A stretch of 64,000 bases of DNA, from NCBI RefSeq assembly GCF_036647415.1, contig NZ_JAVXKG010000014.1, forward strand, positions 1-64,000, read 5' to 3'. The notes beneath the pieces are model-generated. The model worked only from the letters and a program-made list of their open reading frames with translations, was not told the origin of the DNA and did no database searches. Shown here piece after piece: positions 35,244 through 43,179 of this stretch (positions are counted from its first letter, which is position 1; each line of letters begins with the position of its first letter). A program made the translations under genes and the position numbers. This DNA is from Empedobacter sp036647415 (GTDB taxonomy: Bacteria > Bacteroidota > Bacteroidia > Flavobacteriales > Weeksellaceae).

Positions 35244-35909
35244 TTAAATTGAACCTAAATCTTTGAAAAACGAAATTAATTGATGATTATTTATCAATTG
35301 TAAAGATTCTTTGAGAATTGTTAATCGTTTTTCTACACTGCTTAAACTGGCTGGTTTTATGTCATTATCCTTTAAATAAGTAGGAATATCTTTTAACAAT
35401 ATTCCGTTAGCAAGTAAAGAAACAAGTGTAATATCGTAAGAAGTAAATTCAAATGAATTTTTGTCTTTTATTGTTTTTTTCAGATTCAAACCGATGTATT
35501 TTTGATCTTCATACACAGTTTCTATCGCTGTTCTTAATTCTTTGGAATCTTCGCGACCTTTGGCAACAAATCCATTTATTCTATATTCTTTAAAAAGATT
35601 ATCTACCATATCTGGCTTTTTTTCGACCGAAAAAACAATTACTTTTAAGTCTGGTTGAATTTTTCTTACAGCTGCAATTAAATCTTTTCCACCTTTTAGT
35701 TTTTGTTCGCGATGATCTTCTTCAAATGATAAATCCGAAATCAATAAATCGTATGGAACTTCGTCTTGTAATGCTGCTTTTATCTTTAAATAAGCATCAT
35801 CACAATAATAGGCATAACTTGGGTCGTTAACATTCAAATCATTTAAAACTTTCTGAATTGATATATTAAAACTCTCGAAATCTTCTGCTATTAATACTTT
35901 TTTAAACAT
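35244..35909 (-). CDS. Response regulator
   Basis: A 221-residue two-component regulator. The receiver domain (residues 1-125) shows KVLIAEDFE, phospho-acceptor Asp in LLISDLSFEED and the switch Lys in GFVAKGRED. The C-terminal 70 residues (TLVSLLANGILLKDIPTYL, SSVEKRLTILKESL) resemble a NarL-type helix-turn-helix without the full classical motif. It is 15 bases downstream of the histidine kinase gene, its obvious partner. Confidence 0.85.
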   Translation of the reverse strand: MFKKVLIAEDFESFNISIQKVLNDLNVNDPSYAYYCDDAYLKIKAALQDEVPYDLLISDLSFEEDHREQKLKGGKDLIAAVRKIQPDLKVIVFSVEKKPDMVDNLFKEYRINGFVAKGREDSKELRTAIETVYEDQKYIGLNLKKTIKDKNSFEFTSYDITLVSLLANGILLKDIPTYLKDNDIKPASLSSVEKRLTILKESLQLINNHQLISFFKDLGSI

Positions 35910-35924
35910 AAATTATAATTCAAA

Positions 35925-37622
35925 TTATTGGTTAGGAAAAGAAATTATGATTTTCAATCCATTATTATTTTCAGTATCAAAAATAAGTTGCCCATTTATA
36001 TTATTAATACGGTTTCCCGTATTTTGCAAACCATTTTTAGGTTTTAGCTCAGAAATTCCTATTCCGTTGTCTGTATAATTGATTCTAATTTGATTATTTT
36101 CTTGACTAAAATTCAAAATAACACGTGAAGCTTCGCTATGCTTTTTCATATTTGTTAAAAGCTCTTGAATAACAAGATAAATTTCTGCTTTTGTGTGTGC
36201 TGATATATTTTTCCATAGCAAATCTTCGTTTCCTAAAATAAATATTTCTACCTCATCAGAACTATACGATTTCATCATTTCTGCTAATTTCACTGTAAAA
36301 TTTTGCATCAAATCAATGTCTTTTTTATCATAAGAAATATCACGCGAAATTTCGTAAACTTCTTCTAATTTATCTAATAATTCCGATTTACTTAATGATT
36401 GATTATTTTCAACTTCGGATAAAATCTGATAAATTCCGTTTGCTACTTTATCATGTACTTTTTTCGAATATTTTAGTTCTGTATTCTTAACTTCTAAACG
36501 TTTTTGCTCTTCAAGTTTCTGTTTTCTACGTTTGTACCAGAAATAAACGCCAATCAATCCAAAACACAATAAACCAACAACTATATAAAGCTTTAATATA
36601 TCATTCTTCTTTTTCTCGTTTTCTGCTTCAGCTTTCAAAAAATCTCCACGATTTTTCTCCGAATCATAACGTACCAAAGCAAATTGATTTTTTGCTTTAT
36701 TTCGATCAAACTGAATACTATCATCCAACCTTGTAAAAGCGGCAAAATATTTTTTAGAATTTGTAGGATTATCTAATGAAATTAATTTTTGATAAGCTTC
36801 TAATTGATCATCTACACTATTTGTTTCGGCAGCAATTTTGCTCATTTTATGTGCATATTGCAAGGCTTTTGTTTTATCTCGATCATAAAAATAATCCGAT
36901 AAATGCGCATAACTCGCATTTTGTCCAAACAAATCTTTTTCCTCTATACGAATAGCTAAAGCCTTATTCAGATCTGTTTCTACCGATTTTTTATTGTTTT
37001 GTAACCACTCTGTATACGCCAAATTATCTATTATACGCGCATGCTCCTTGGGAGAATCTTTTATCTGCTTTTCTTGTAATAAATCCTGGTAAATTTTGAT
37101 GGCTTCATTAAAATTTTTATCGTAACGATAACTATTTGCAATATTATTTTCATTGATAATTTTCACTGTATTATCTATTGAGAAATCAATTGACTTCTGA
37201 TAATATCGAATCGCCTCTTCATAATTTCCTAATTCATGTATACTTTGACCAAGACTATTGTAAGCACTAGATAATGTTTCCCTTTCTTCTTTATTTTTTG
37301 GATTTAATAATTTTAACGAAGAAATAATGAGTTCTTGGCTACCAAACCAATCTCCTTTGTAATGACTTATATAAGCCATATTAATCAAACATTTTGATGC
37401 TTGATGCTTATTATTTTGTTTGGTAAAAATAGAATAGGCTTTGTTAAAATAAACATACGCACTGTCATTCTCATGTTTTTCATAAAACTCCCATGCAATA
37501 TCATAGGCTTTATTATCAGCTGATCCTTGCTGATTTGTAGACTTATCTGTAGATTGACAAGCTGATAGTATAAAAATAAACAATAAAAGTAGACATTTTT
37601 TCAAAACAAAACTATTTTGCAA
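35925..37622 (-). CDS. TPR-lipoprotein sensor histidine kinase
   Basis: A 565-residue kinase: lipoprotein-type signal (FIFILSACQS), tetratricopeptide repeats over residues about 40-300 (for example LGQSIHELGNYEEAIRYYQKS), a transmembrane helix near 345-365 (LYIVVGLLCFGLIGVYFWY), a coiled linker, then HisKA_3-like KKVHDKVANGIYQ with the phospho-His and an ATPase domain with LTNMKKHSEASR and YTDNGIGI. Possible starts are TTG codons at 37622 or 37604; no ATG precedes the signal. A kinase with both a lipobox and an internal membrane helix is a common Bacteroidota design. Confidence 0.85.
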   Translation of the reverse strand: MQNSFVLKKCLLLLFIFILSACQSTDKSTNQQGSADNKAYDIAWEFYEKHENDSAYVYFNKAYSIFTKQNNKHQASKCLINMAYISHYKGDWFGSQELIISSLKLLNPKNKEERETLSSAYNSLGQSIHELGNYEEAIRYYQKSIDFSIDNTVKIINENNIANSYRYDKNFNEAIKIYQDLLQEKQIKDSPKEHARIIDNLAYTEWLQNNKKSVETDLNKALAIRIEEKDLFGQNASYAHLSDYFYDRDKTKALQYAHKMSKIAAETNSVDDQLEAYQKLISLDNPTNSKKYFAAFTRLDDSIQFDRNKAKNQFALVRYDSEKNRGDFLKAEAENEKKKNDILKLYIVVGLLCFGLIGVYFWYKRRKQKLEEQKRLEVKNTELKYSKKVHDKVANGIYQILSEVENNQSLSKSELLDKLEEVYEISRDISYDKKDIDLMQNFTVKLAEMMKSYSSDEVEIFILGNEDLLWKNISAHTKAEIYLVIQELLTNMKKHSEASRVILNFSQENNQIRINYTDNGIGISELKPKNGLQNTGNRINNINGQLIFDTENNNGLKIIISFPNQ

Positions 37623-37636
37623 TAAAGCTAAATAAA

Positions 37637-37662
37637 AAACGGATAGATTACTCTATCCGTTT
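37637..37662 (-). terminator. Terminator after the small peptide gene
   Basis: An 11-bp perfect stem (AAACGGATAGA with TCTATCCGTTT) and loop TTAC, followed on the minus strand by a T-rich run. It separates the small ORF from the histidine kinase gene. Confidence 0.85.
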
Positions 37663-37667
37663 ATTAA

Positions 37668-37856
37668 TTATTTTTTTGGTGGAATACTCCCTGTTTCTCC
37701 ATTTGTATCACCATCAACACTATTTGTTGTAGTTGTTTGTATCACAATAGGATTTTGATCTTGTGATGTAGTTGCTGTATTTTGATTAGGAAATAAAAGT
37801 CCCAATAACGATAATAATAATTCTAACATTTTTTCTAAATTTTTGTTTTTTGACAT
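37668..37856 (-). CDS. Small protein with hydrophobic helix and Thr-rich tail
   Basis: A 62-residue ORF from ATG 37856. The N-terminal part, LEKMLELLLSLLGLLFP, is a strongly hydrophobic/amphipathic helix; the rest is Gln/Thr/Asn/Asp-rich and ends SIPPKK. An upstream in-frame ATG at 37898 exists, but the GAGGA stretch nine to thirteen bases before ATG 37856 looks like a Shine-Dalgarno, which is rare in Bacteroidota. It is bounded by its own terminator and preceded by a long structured leader. No family is recognised; a membrane-active peptide is possible. Confidence 0.5.
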   Translation of the reverse strand: MSKNKNLEKMLELLLSLLGLLFPNQNTATTSQDQNPIVIQTTTTNSVDGDTNGETGSIPPKK

Positions 37857-38055
37857 AGGTGCTCTTCCTCGCAAAACAGATTGCAAGCAGGTTTTCACAT
37901 TTTTAGAAAAGAAGCGCTTCTTTAATTTTTGGGAAGTTTTACAAAGAATAAACAGTCAAGGAAAAAAGCTTCCCATTTCAGTTAACCTCAACTGTTTATT
38001 GCTTTATGATTTTAGAAATCTGAATTGTTTTGTTTTTATCTGATTTCTATTGCAA
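37857..38055 (-). ncRNA. Structured leader or ncRNA candidate upstream of the small peptide gene
   Basis: This 200-base stretch without a credible ORF is dense in perfect inverted repeats: TAGAAATC/GATTTCTA (38013-38020 with 38042-38049), AATAAACAGT/ACTGTTTATT (37947-37956 with 37991-38000), GGGAAG/CTTCCC (37931-37936 with 37969-37974), palindrome AAAGAAGCGCTTCTTT (37908-37923) and CTCGC/GCAAG (37868-37872 with 37883-37887). The second and third pairs interleave, the layout of a pseudoknot. The last pair involves the candidate ribosome binding site. A near -7 box TTACTTTG on the minus strand (about 38050-38057) would start a transcript here. Confidence 0.45.
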
Positions 38056-38081
38056 AGTAAAAACAGAAACGTAACAAGGTG

Positions 38082-38167
38082 TTAGACAAAACTTAGACAA
38101 TATTTGGACAATATGTAGACAGCCCATTTTACGGGAAACCGTAATGTAGTTTGTCCAAAATTTGTCT
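38082..38167. repeat. 11-bp-phased GACA site array
   Basis: Four direct copies of TNGACA-type units start at 38082, 38093, 38104 and 38115, exactly 11 bases apart (GACA cores at 38085, 38096, 38107, 38118). Two inverted copies (TGTC at 38152 and 38163) lie about three further turns on, again 11 apart. Between them sits TTACGG-GAAA-CCGTAA (38129-38144). One-per-turn spacing points to a cooperative DNA-binding regulator acting on both divergent genes. Confidence 0.6.
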
Positions 38168-38193
38168 TCTTTGTAAAAGAATTATTAAAGAAA

Positions 38194-38982
38194 ATGTCTA
38201 CGAAAAAATATCTATTCGAAAAAGTTTTTGAGAAAGCAAAAAGAGAGTGTGGAAATCAATCTAAAAATGGAATGTCTGTCTATCTAGAAAAAATTATTTC
38301 TGATGATTATAACTATTCTATCACAAGTAAATCTTTCTCGCGACATTATAATGATTTTGTAAAAGGAGATAATTTAGAAAAAGAGATAAATCCTGCATTA
38401 TTGAATATTTTAGCGGAATATCTTGGTCATGAAAATTTTGCAGATTTTAATCAACAATTTGATAAAATAGAAAATGATTTACAACCCATAATTATTTCGG
38501 AAGAAGAAGATGCTATTTTGGTTGATGAGCCTTATCAATTAGAAAAAATCGTTGAAAAACCATTTATTGAAGATAAACTTCCTAAAAAAAAGAGTTTTTT
38601 TGAAGCTATAAAAAATCAAAACATAAAATATTTTACTGGTGGAGGAATTGCAACGGCTTTAGTTGCTGGAAGTTTATTACTAAATAATCCAAATACAGAT
38701 AATACATGTATGGTTTGGAAAGAAAATCATTATGAAGAAATTGAATGTAATGAAACAAATCCGCAGATGAACGCTATTCCATACAACGAAGATATTTCTC
38801 AGTTGCAAAAAATAACACGTACAGATACGTTGAATTTAGATAATGCAATAGGAAATGTGTGGTACAATAAAAGTAATGGGAAAGTAGATTTTTTTACAAA
38901 TTATGGCTTACATCCTGAGAATGGTAAAACGTTGAAACCTGTTACTGAGTATATGTTGAAAAAATATGCGATAGAAAAGTAG
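38194..38982 (+). CDS. Uncharacterised single-TM protein, Bacteroidota-type
   Basis: A 262-residue protein: a soluble helical N-terminal domain (residues 1-95, with YLEKIISDDYNYSIT and LAEYLGHENFADFNQQF), an acidic linker, a transmembrane helix (FTGGGIATALVAGSLLL, about 150-167) and a C-terminal domain starting CMVWKENHYEEIEC and containing VWYNKSNGKVDFFTNYG and HPENGKTLKPVTEYM. I recall similar C-terminal domains in other Flavobacteriia, always unnamed. The layout suggests a cytoplasmic sensor or DNA-associated domain tied to an extracytoplasmic one. Its promoter region is the phased GACA array. Confidence 0.6.
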   Translation: MSTKKYLFEKVFEKAKRECGNQSKNGMSVYLEKIISDDYNYSITSKSFSRHYNDFVKGDNLEKEINPALLNILAEYLGHENFADFNQQFDKIENDLQPIIISEEEDAILVDEPYQLEKIVEKPFIEDKLPKKKSFFEAIKNQNIKYFTGGGIATALVAGSLLLNNPNTDNTCMVWKENHYEEIECNETNPQMNAIPYNEDISQLQKITRTDTLNLDNAIGNVWYNKSNGKVDFFTNYGLHPENGKTLKPVTEYMLKKYAIEK

Positions 38983-38986
38983 AGTC

Positions 38987-39532
38987 TTAAAATTCCTCTA
39001 CTTCCCATAATCCTGTTTTATTTTCTCTTGCTTCTTGTTGTAGTTTATAAAACGAATCTGCATATTTAGAATTTGGTTGAATGGTCATAATACGTGCAAA
39101 ACCATTTTTCACTAATTCGGCGTTAACAAAAGTATTGTCTTCTAAATATACGTAGGCTAATACCCGATTATATTGATCGTATTTATCCAAATCAAATTCT
39201 AAAAAAACAGTTTTATTCAACAATAAATCGGTTAAAAAATCTTTCGCCTCTTTACCGTAGTAACCTTTTTGCTTTTTTCCGTAATTTCTAATTTCGGGTG
39301 TATCAACGCCAATCAATCTTACTTTATATTCTGTATTTTGCGCATCTACACAATAAAAAGTATCACCGTCGATTACTTTATAAACCTGATATTTTGATTC
39401 ATTATTTATTTCATTATTCTCAGATAAAATAGTTGAAGTAGCAGACAAACTTCTTTCATATTCCTTGATTTCTGGATGATTACAACTCCAAAATAAACCA
39501 AAGAATAAAATAATTAGATAATTAAATTTCAT
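38987..39532 (-). CDS. Thermonuclease-family lipoprotein
   Basis: A 181-residue staphylococcal nuclease homolog with lipoprotein signal (LFFGLFWSCNH). The SNase core is visible: VYKVIDGDTFYC, KVRLIGVDTPEIRNYG (active Arg and metal Asp region), YGKEAKDFLTDLL, EFDLDKYDQYNRVLAYVY and GFARI. Catalytic positions appear intact. Its ATG follows the stop of the preceding coiled-coil gene with no spacer, so it is the last gene of the GTPase operon. It may digest DNA or RNA outside the cytoplasm. Confidence 0.88.
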   Translation of the reverse strand: MKFNYLIILFFGLFWSCNHPEIKEYERSLSATSTILSENNEINNESKYQVYKVIDGDTFYCVDAQNTEYKVRLIGVDTPEIRNYGKKQKGYYGKEAKDFLTDLLLNKTVFLEFDLDKYDQYNRVLAYVYLEDNTFVNAELVKNGFARIMTIQPNSKYADSFYKLQQEARENKTGLWEVEEF

Positions 39533-41041
39533 TTATTTTTTAAAAATGGGATAGAATATTATGGTATCTTTTAAAATAGTATCAGAAGCTTGTATAAGGA
39601 ATTTACCTTCATTTAGCTTAAATAAATGTTTAGAATAATCTTCTTTTTGATGTTTATAGAATTTTATAATGGTATCATTTTTATAAATTTCTTTTACAAT
39701 ATCTGCTATTTTGGCGTCCGTTTTCACTTTAATATTTGATACTGAATTTGGTAATGGATTTAATTTCAAAGTATCTGTATCTGTTTGTTCTACAACTTCG
39801 GGTGTATAATTTGTATTTTCAATTGGTTTTTCTTCAGTTAAAAGCGGATATAAAAACCATCCCAAAACGCCTAATAAAGCAATTGACAATAAAATAGTCG
39901 CAATTTTATAATAACCTAATTTGCTTACTTTTTGATTTTTATGATGATGATTTGATTCGTAAAAATTTTCTAAATTGGTTTGAGGACTATTTGCTCTATT
40001 CACATTAGGAAGAGGTGTTATAGAATTTGTTGATCGAGAATTAACTTCTAAATTTTTAAAATCTTGACTAAATTGAGTGAGCTTTTGCTTTATAAATTCA
40101 ATACTTTCTCCTTTATTAAGTTTTTCTATTAATTCATCAATTTTTTTGGACAATTCATTGTAATCAGAACCTATTTTTTTAAGTTGATTTTCTGTTTCTT
40201 CAATTTTTGATTGATTGTCTTGATGCGTTTTTTTATTTGTTTCTATATTTTTTGCAAACTCTTGTTTCTTTACTTCTTTTGCTTTTGATAATTTTTCTTT
40301 TTCCTGAACCAATTCATTTCTGAACGCTTCTATTTTGTTTAATCTATCTTCGTTTAATTTCTGAATCTCTAATTCAAACTCTTTTAGATCTCCCACATTT
40401 TGTATCAAAGGAACAATGTTTTTCAACTTCACGTATTTCGCTATTTCTTCGCTTTGAGTAAAATAAATCGTGTCATAAACATTTAGTAAATCAATTGATT
40501 TTTTGAAATATTCTTGAAGTTTATCGATAGAAGTTTCACAAAAGACAACCAACATTTTATTTGTTTGAAGAGTATTTAAATCCTCAATTACTTTCAAATT
40601 ATTTTTAATTTTCTCATAATCATTTGGTCGATTAATCGAAAAATCACTTGAATTTTTCACATTGATTGTATCATCAATCACATAATTATTAATTAGATTT
40701 TCATGAAAATTATTTAACTGTGAAACTGTAATATTTTCTGTTGCTACTTTATCGACAAATATTAAACTTGAGCCAATAAATGATCCTCCTCTATCTGAAT
40801 TTGGTTCTTTCGCAAAAGTGTATTTACAGTATGAAATGATGCAATTATTTTGAATATTTTCTTTTCGAATTGCAAATAATTCTGAATTTGGAAATACCAT
40901 TATTGCATTGGTATTTAAATCAAATGTCTTGATTGATTTTGCAATAGAATGTAAATTATCATTTATATAAAAAAATGAGTTCTTAAAACCGTTTGGACTA
41001 CCAAAAGTTCCGAAAGCAGAAACAAAATAATTATTCTCCAT
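39533..41041 (-). CDS. GTPase-associated-like coiled-coil/TM protein
   Basis: A 502-residue protein. The N-terminal region (about 1-215; SAFGTFGSPNGFKNSFFY, RGGSFIGSSLIFVD) reminds me of the N-terminal domain of GTPase-associated proteins (GAP1) from predicted conflict systems; this is a weak, memory-based likeness. Residues about 225-315 form a coiled coil, a Ser/Asn-rich linker follows, then one transmembrane helix (IATILLSIALLGVLGWFLY, about 380-398) and a 100-residue C-terminal domain. The ATG overlaps the GTPase stop as TAATG, implying a stoichiometric complex. Confidence 0.55.
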   Translation of the reverse strand: MENNYFVSAFGTFGSPNGFKNSFFYINDNLHSIAKSIKTFDLNTNAIMVFPNSELFAIRKENIQNNCIISYCKYTFAKEPNSDRGGSFIGSSLIFVDKVATENITVSQLNNFHENLINNYVIDDTINVKNSSDFSINRPNDYEKIKNNLKVIEDLNTLQTNKMLVVFCETSIDKLQEYFKKSIDLLNVYDTIYFTQSEEIAKYVKLKNIVPLIQNVGDLKEFELEIQKLNEDRLNKIEAFRNELVQEKEKLSKAKEVKKQEFAKNIETNKKTHQDNQSKIEETENQLKKIGSDYNELSKKIDELIEKLNKGESIEFIKQKLTQFSQDFKNLEVNSRSTNSITPLPNVNRANSPQTNLENFYESNHHHKNQKVSKLGYYKIATILLSIALLGVLGWFLYPLLTEEKPIENTNYTPEVVEQTDTDTLKLNPLPNSVSNIKVKTDAKIADIVKEIYKNDTIIKFYKHQKEDYSKHLFKLNEGKFLIQASDTILKDTIIFYPIFKK

Positions 41042-41970
41042 TAATTGGTGAAATTAAATTTTAAACGCTCCCAAAATGTCCCTTCATAATCTAAATCATA
41101 ACCTACAATACTACTATATAACCAATTTGAGAGAACTTCTGCCGTTGCTAAACTCAACATTCCGATTCGTTCTTCTCCATTATTGTTATGCAAACTTCCT
41201 ATTGTGTAATATGTTTTACTTAAACCGTATGTGTTTATTCTTTGGCTAGTTCTACTCAATCTTTCGTCAATAAAACTATCTAATTCTTCTGCACTAGCGA
41301 CATCCATTCGTCCAGATTTATCCCATTTAGACACGACAAGAATTACATTAACAGATTTAAGATTTTTCCCTTTTCGTTCTAATTCATCCAAAAATTCATT
41401 AATCAAATTATCATCTTTATGAGCAGACTCATAGCTTGTTACAATTATAAATGTGAGTGGTATATTTGCATTAAGATAAGATTCTATACTACTATGATAA
41501 TTGCCGCCTCGTCTTATTTCGTTGTGATTTTCGCCCGAAGTTTCTAAGAAAGTTAGATTAATTGGTGGTACTTTTTTGGATTTATTATTCGGTTCAAAGA
41601 CCAAATCAAGACGTGTTACTTGATCTCGCGTTGTTCTGTTTGGTAAAATCCCTTGACGAATATTCTCGAAAAAATCTGATAACAGAACTTGCGCTTCTTT
41701 TGTATTTGGTGTACCTAATTTTGGTCTCAAAACACCTGCTTGAGAGCTTAAATAATATAACATAGATGATAAAATAACAGATTTTCCAGATTCTGCAGTT
41801 CCAAAAAAGAACACAAAATTACTATCCTTATTTTTTATTTCATTTTTTGTTGTATTTCCTAAAGGAACAAAATCATCTTCTGATGAATGATTTGTATCAA
41901 ATGATAACGGTCTTGAGTCATCTTCAGAACCGAATGACAATGGTTTTAATTCGTCTTTTTCTTCGTTCAT
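41041..41970 (-). CDS. TRAFAC-like GTPase
   Basis: A 309-residue P-loop protein. G1 is FFGTAESGKSVILSS (about 55-62), a G3-like LTFLETSGEN replaces the usual DxxG, and G4 is VVSKWDKSG (SKWD for NKxD), so guanine specificity is likely. The first 45 residues are acidic and repeat a short unit (KPLSFGSEDD, RPLSFDTN, VPLG), possibly a docking tail. Large bacterial GTPases of this type occur with membrane and coiled-coil partners in predicted conflict systems. It lies 4 bases after the 4-TM gene. Confidence 0.72.
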   Translation of the reverse strand: MNEEKDELKPLSFGSEDDSRPLSFDTNHSSEDDFVPLGNTTKNEIKNKDSNFVFFFGTAESGKSVILSSMLYYLSSQAGVLRPKLGTPNTKEAQVLLSDFFENIRQGILPNRTTRDQVTRLDLVFEPNNKSKKVPPINLTFLETSGENHNEIRRGGNYHSSIESYLNANIPLTFIIVTSYESAHKDDNLINEFLDELERKGKNLKSVNVILVVSKWDKSGRMDVASAEELDSFIDERLSRTSQRINTYGLSKTYYTIGSLHNNNGEERIGMLSLATAEVLSNWLYSSIVGYDLDYEGTFWERLKFNFTN

Positions 41971-41974
41971 CTTA

Positions 41975-43006
41975 TTAACTATTTGGAATTAAAGTTTTAC
42001 CACTACGTTTATTATTAAAAACACTTCCGTTATTATTTCCATTACTCGTAGGATCTGTTACTAAAAGTATGATAATCACAATTACAAAATCTAACAATAT
42101 ACAACCTGCTAATACTACAAATTGATACATTCCGAAATTCTTAATTGCGTGATCAAAAGCATATCCAATTTTACCAATATCTTGTGTTTGAGAAATAAAT
42201 GGTTCAAATTTATACTTTTCTTGACCTAAAACAGTCTGTGCTCTAGTTCCTAACTTATTATACTCGATTAACGATTCATCTATTAAAGTTTGTGCAGCTC
42301 CATCTTTTTCATCTTTTGGTAATAAAAGAAATTCCTGAATCTTTTTGTTCCACTTTTCTACTGCAATATGAATATCCGTTTTCAATGTTTTTTCATCAGG
42401 AGACAAATCAGAAATCATATTATCAATCTGTGTTCCCATTCGTTCCGCTAAATCTGCATAATCATTGCCAACTGGTGTTAACAAATCAACTTTTTGTCCA
42501 GTTAATTTTTCAATATCTTTAATCAAATCTTGCGCACGTTTTCCAATTCCTTTGTTACCAGGATCTTTTATTTGCTCGATTAATTGTTTTTTCTTTATCT
42601 CAATATTCTGAGTAGTCTCCTTATTGTATTTATAGCTTAATTTACCCTCAACATTTGTTTCTAAGTTATTGTACTTATCATTTATATCTCGTAATTCTGT
42701 TGTATAAATATCGGTTCTCATAAACCTTGTATACAATGCATTAAAATTGGCTATAAAACAAAATGAAGCTATAAAAATATAAATCCCTATTAATCCTTTT
42801 ACCGATTTACCTTCTAATTTTGCCGAATGAATCATCCAACATAAAAACAAAAGAAGTAGTGATAATACCAGTGCAATGACAAATGATGCACCACCAAATA
42901 TCTGCTGTAAACCTAGCCAAGTTTGATAAAAACTTACACTTATTAGTAATATTGCTAAAAATGCTAGGAATAGATCTGTCGCTTTAATTGTTTTACCCAT
43001 GTTCAA
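41975..43006 (-). CDS. Four-TM protein with long helical domain
   Basis: A 343-residue membrane protein: three N-terminal helices (about 12-30, 38-60, 70-90), a charged helical domain of about 195 residues, and a fourth helix (FVVLAGCILLDFVIVIIILLV, about 293-313) followed by a short Asn/Gly-rich basic tail. No enzymatic motif is visible. As first gene of the operon it probably provides the membrane platform for the GTPase and the coiled-coil protein. I do not recognise the family. Confidence 0.6.
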   Translation of the reverse strand: MNMGKTIKATDLFLAFLAILLISVSFYQTWLGLQQIFGGASFVIALVLSLLLLFLCWMIHSAKLEGKSVKGLIGIYIFIASFCFIANFNALYTRFMRTDIYTTELRDINDKYNNLETNVEGKLSYKYNKETTQNIEIKKKQLIEQIKDPGNKGIGKRAQDLIKDIEKLTGQKVDLLTPVGNDYADLAERMGTQIDNMISDLSPDEKTLKTDIHIAVEKWNKKIQEFLLLPKDEKDGAAQTLIDESLIEYNKLGTRAQTVLGQEKYKFEPFISQTQDIGKIGYAFDHAIKNFGMYQFVVLAGCILLDFVIVIIILLVTDPTSNGNNNGSVFNNKRSGKTLIPNS

Positions 43007-43033
43007 CTCTTTTTCAATTAGTTATTAATACTA

Positions 43034-43063
43034 CAAATAAATGATTATTTTTTTATTTTACAA
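43034..43063 (-). promoter_or_regulatory. Candidate promoter of the GTPase operon
   Basis: On the minus strand a TTG (43061-43063) lies 19 bases before TTTATTTG (43034-43041), one mismatch from TAnnTTTG. The spacing equals that of the rplS promoter. The leader to the first ATG would be about 20 bases. Confidence 0.55.
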
Positions 43064-43179
43064 GATTACTTTTTTATCTAAATTAATATTTACGGTTTCA
43101 CATAATTGATAAAAAAAACAAATCAATAAAACTGACCTTGACTATTTTCAATTATTATTTAAAACTTTACCTTTGCAGA

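Noticed and set aside
37597..37609. TAGTTTTG as promoter of the histidine kinase gene
   Set aside because: It overlaps the TTG start candidates, so transcription would begin after the signal peptide codons; likely chance.
37843..38043. Plus-strand 66-codon ORF across the structured spacer
   Set aside because: It overlaps the small minus-strand gene and the inverted repeats, has no recognisable protein character, and seems a by-product of the repeat-rich sequence.
37857..38055. 6S RNA identity for the structured spacer
   Set aside because: The pairing is interleaved and local rather than one long rod with a central bubble; I saw no 6S-like closing stem.
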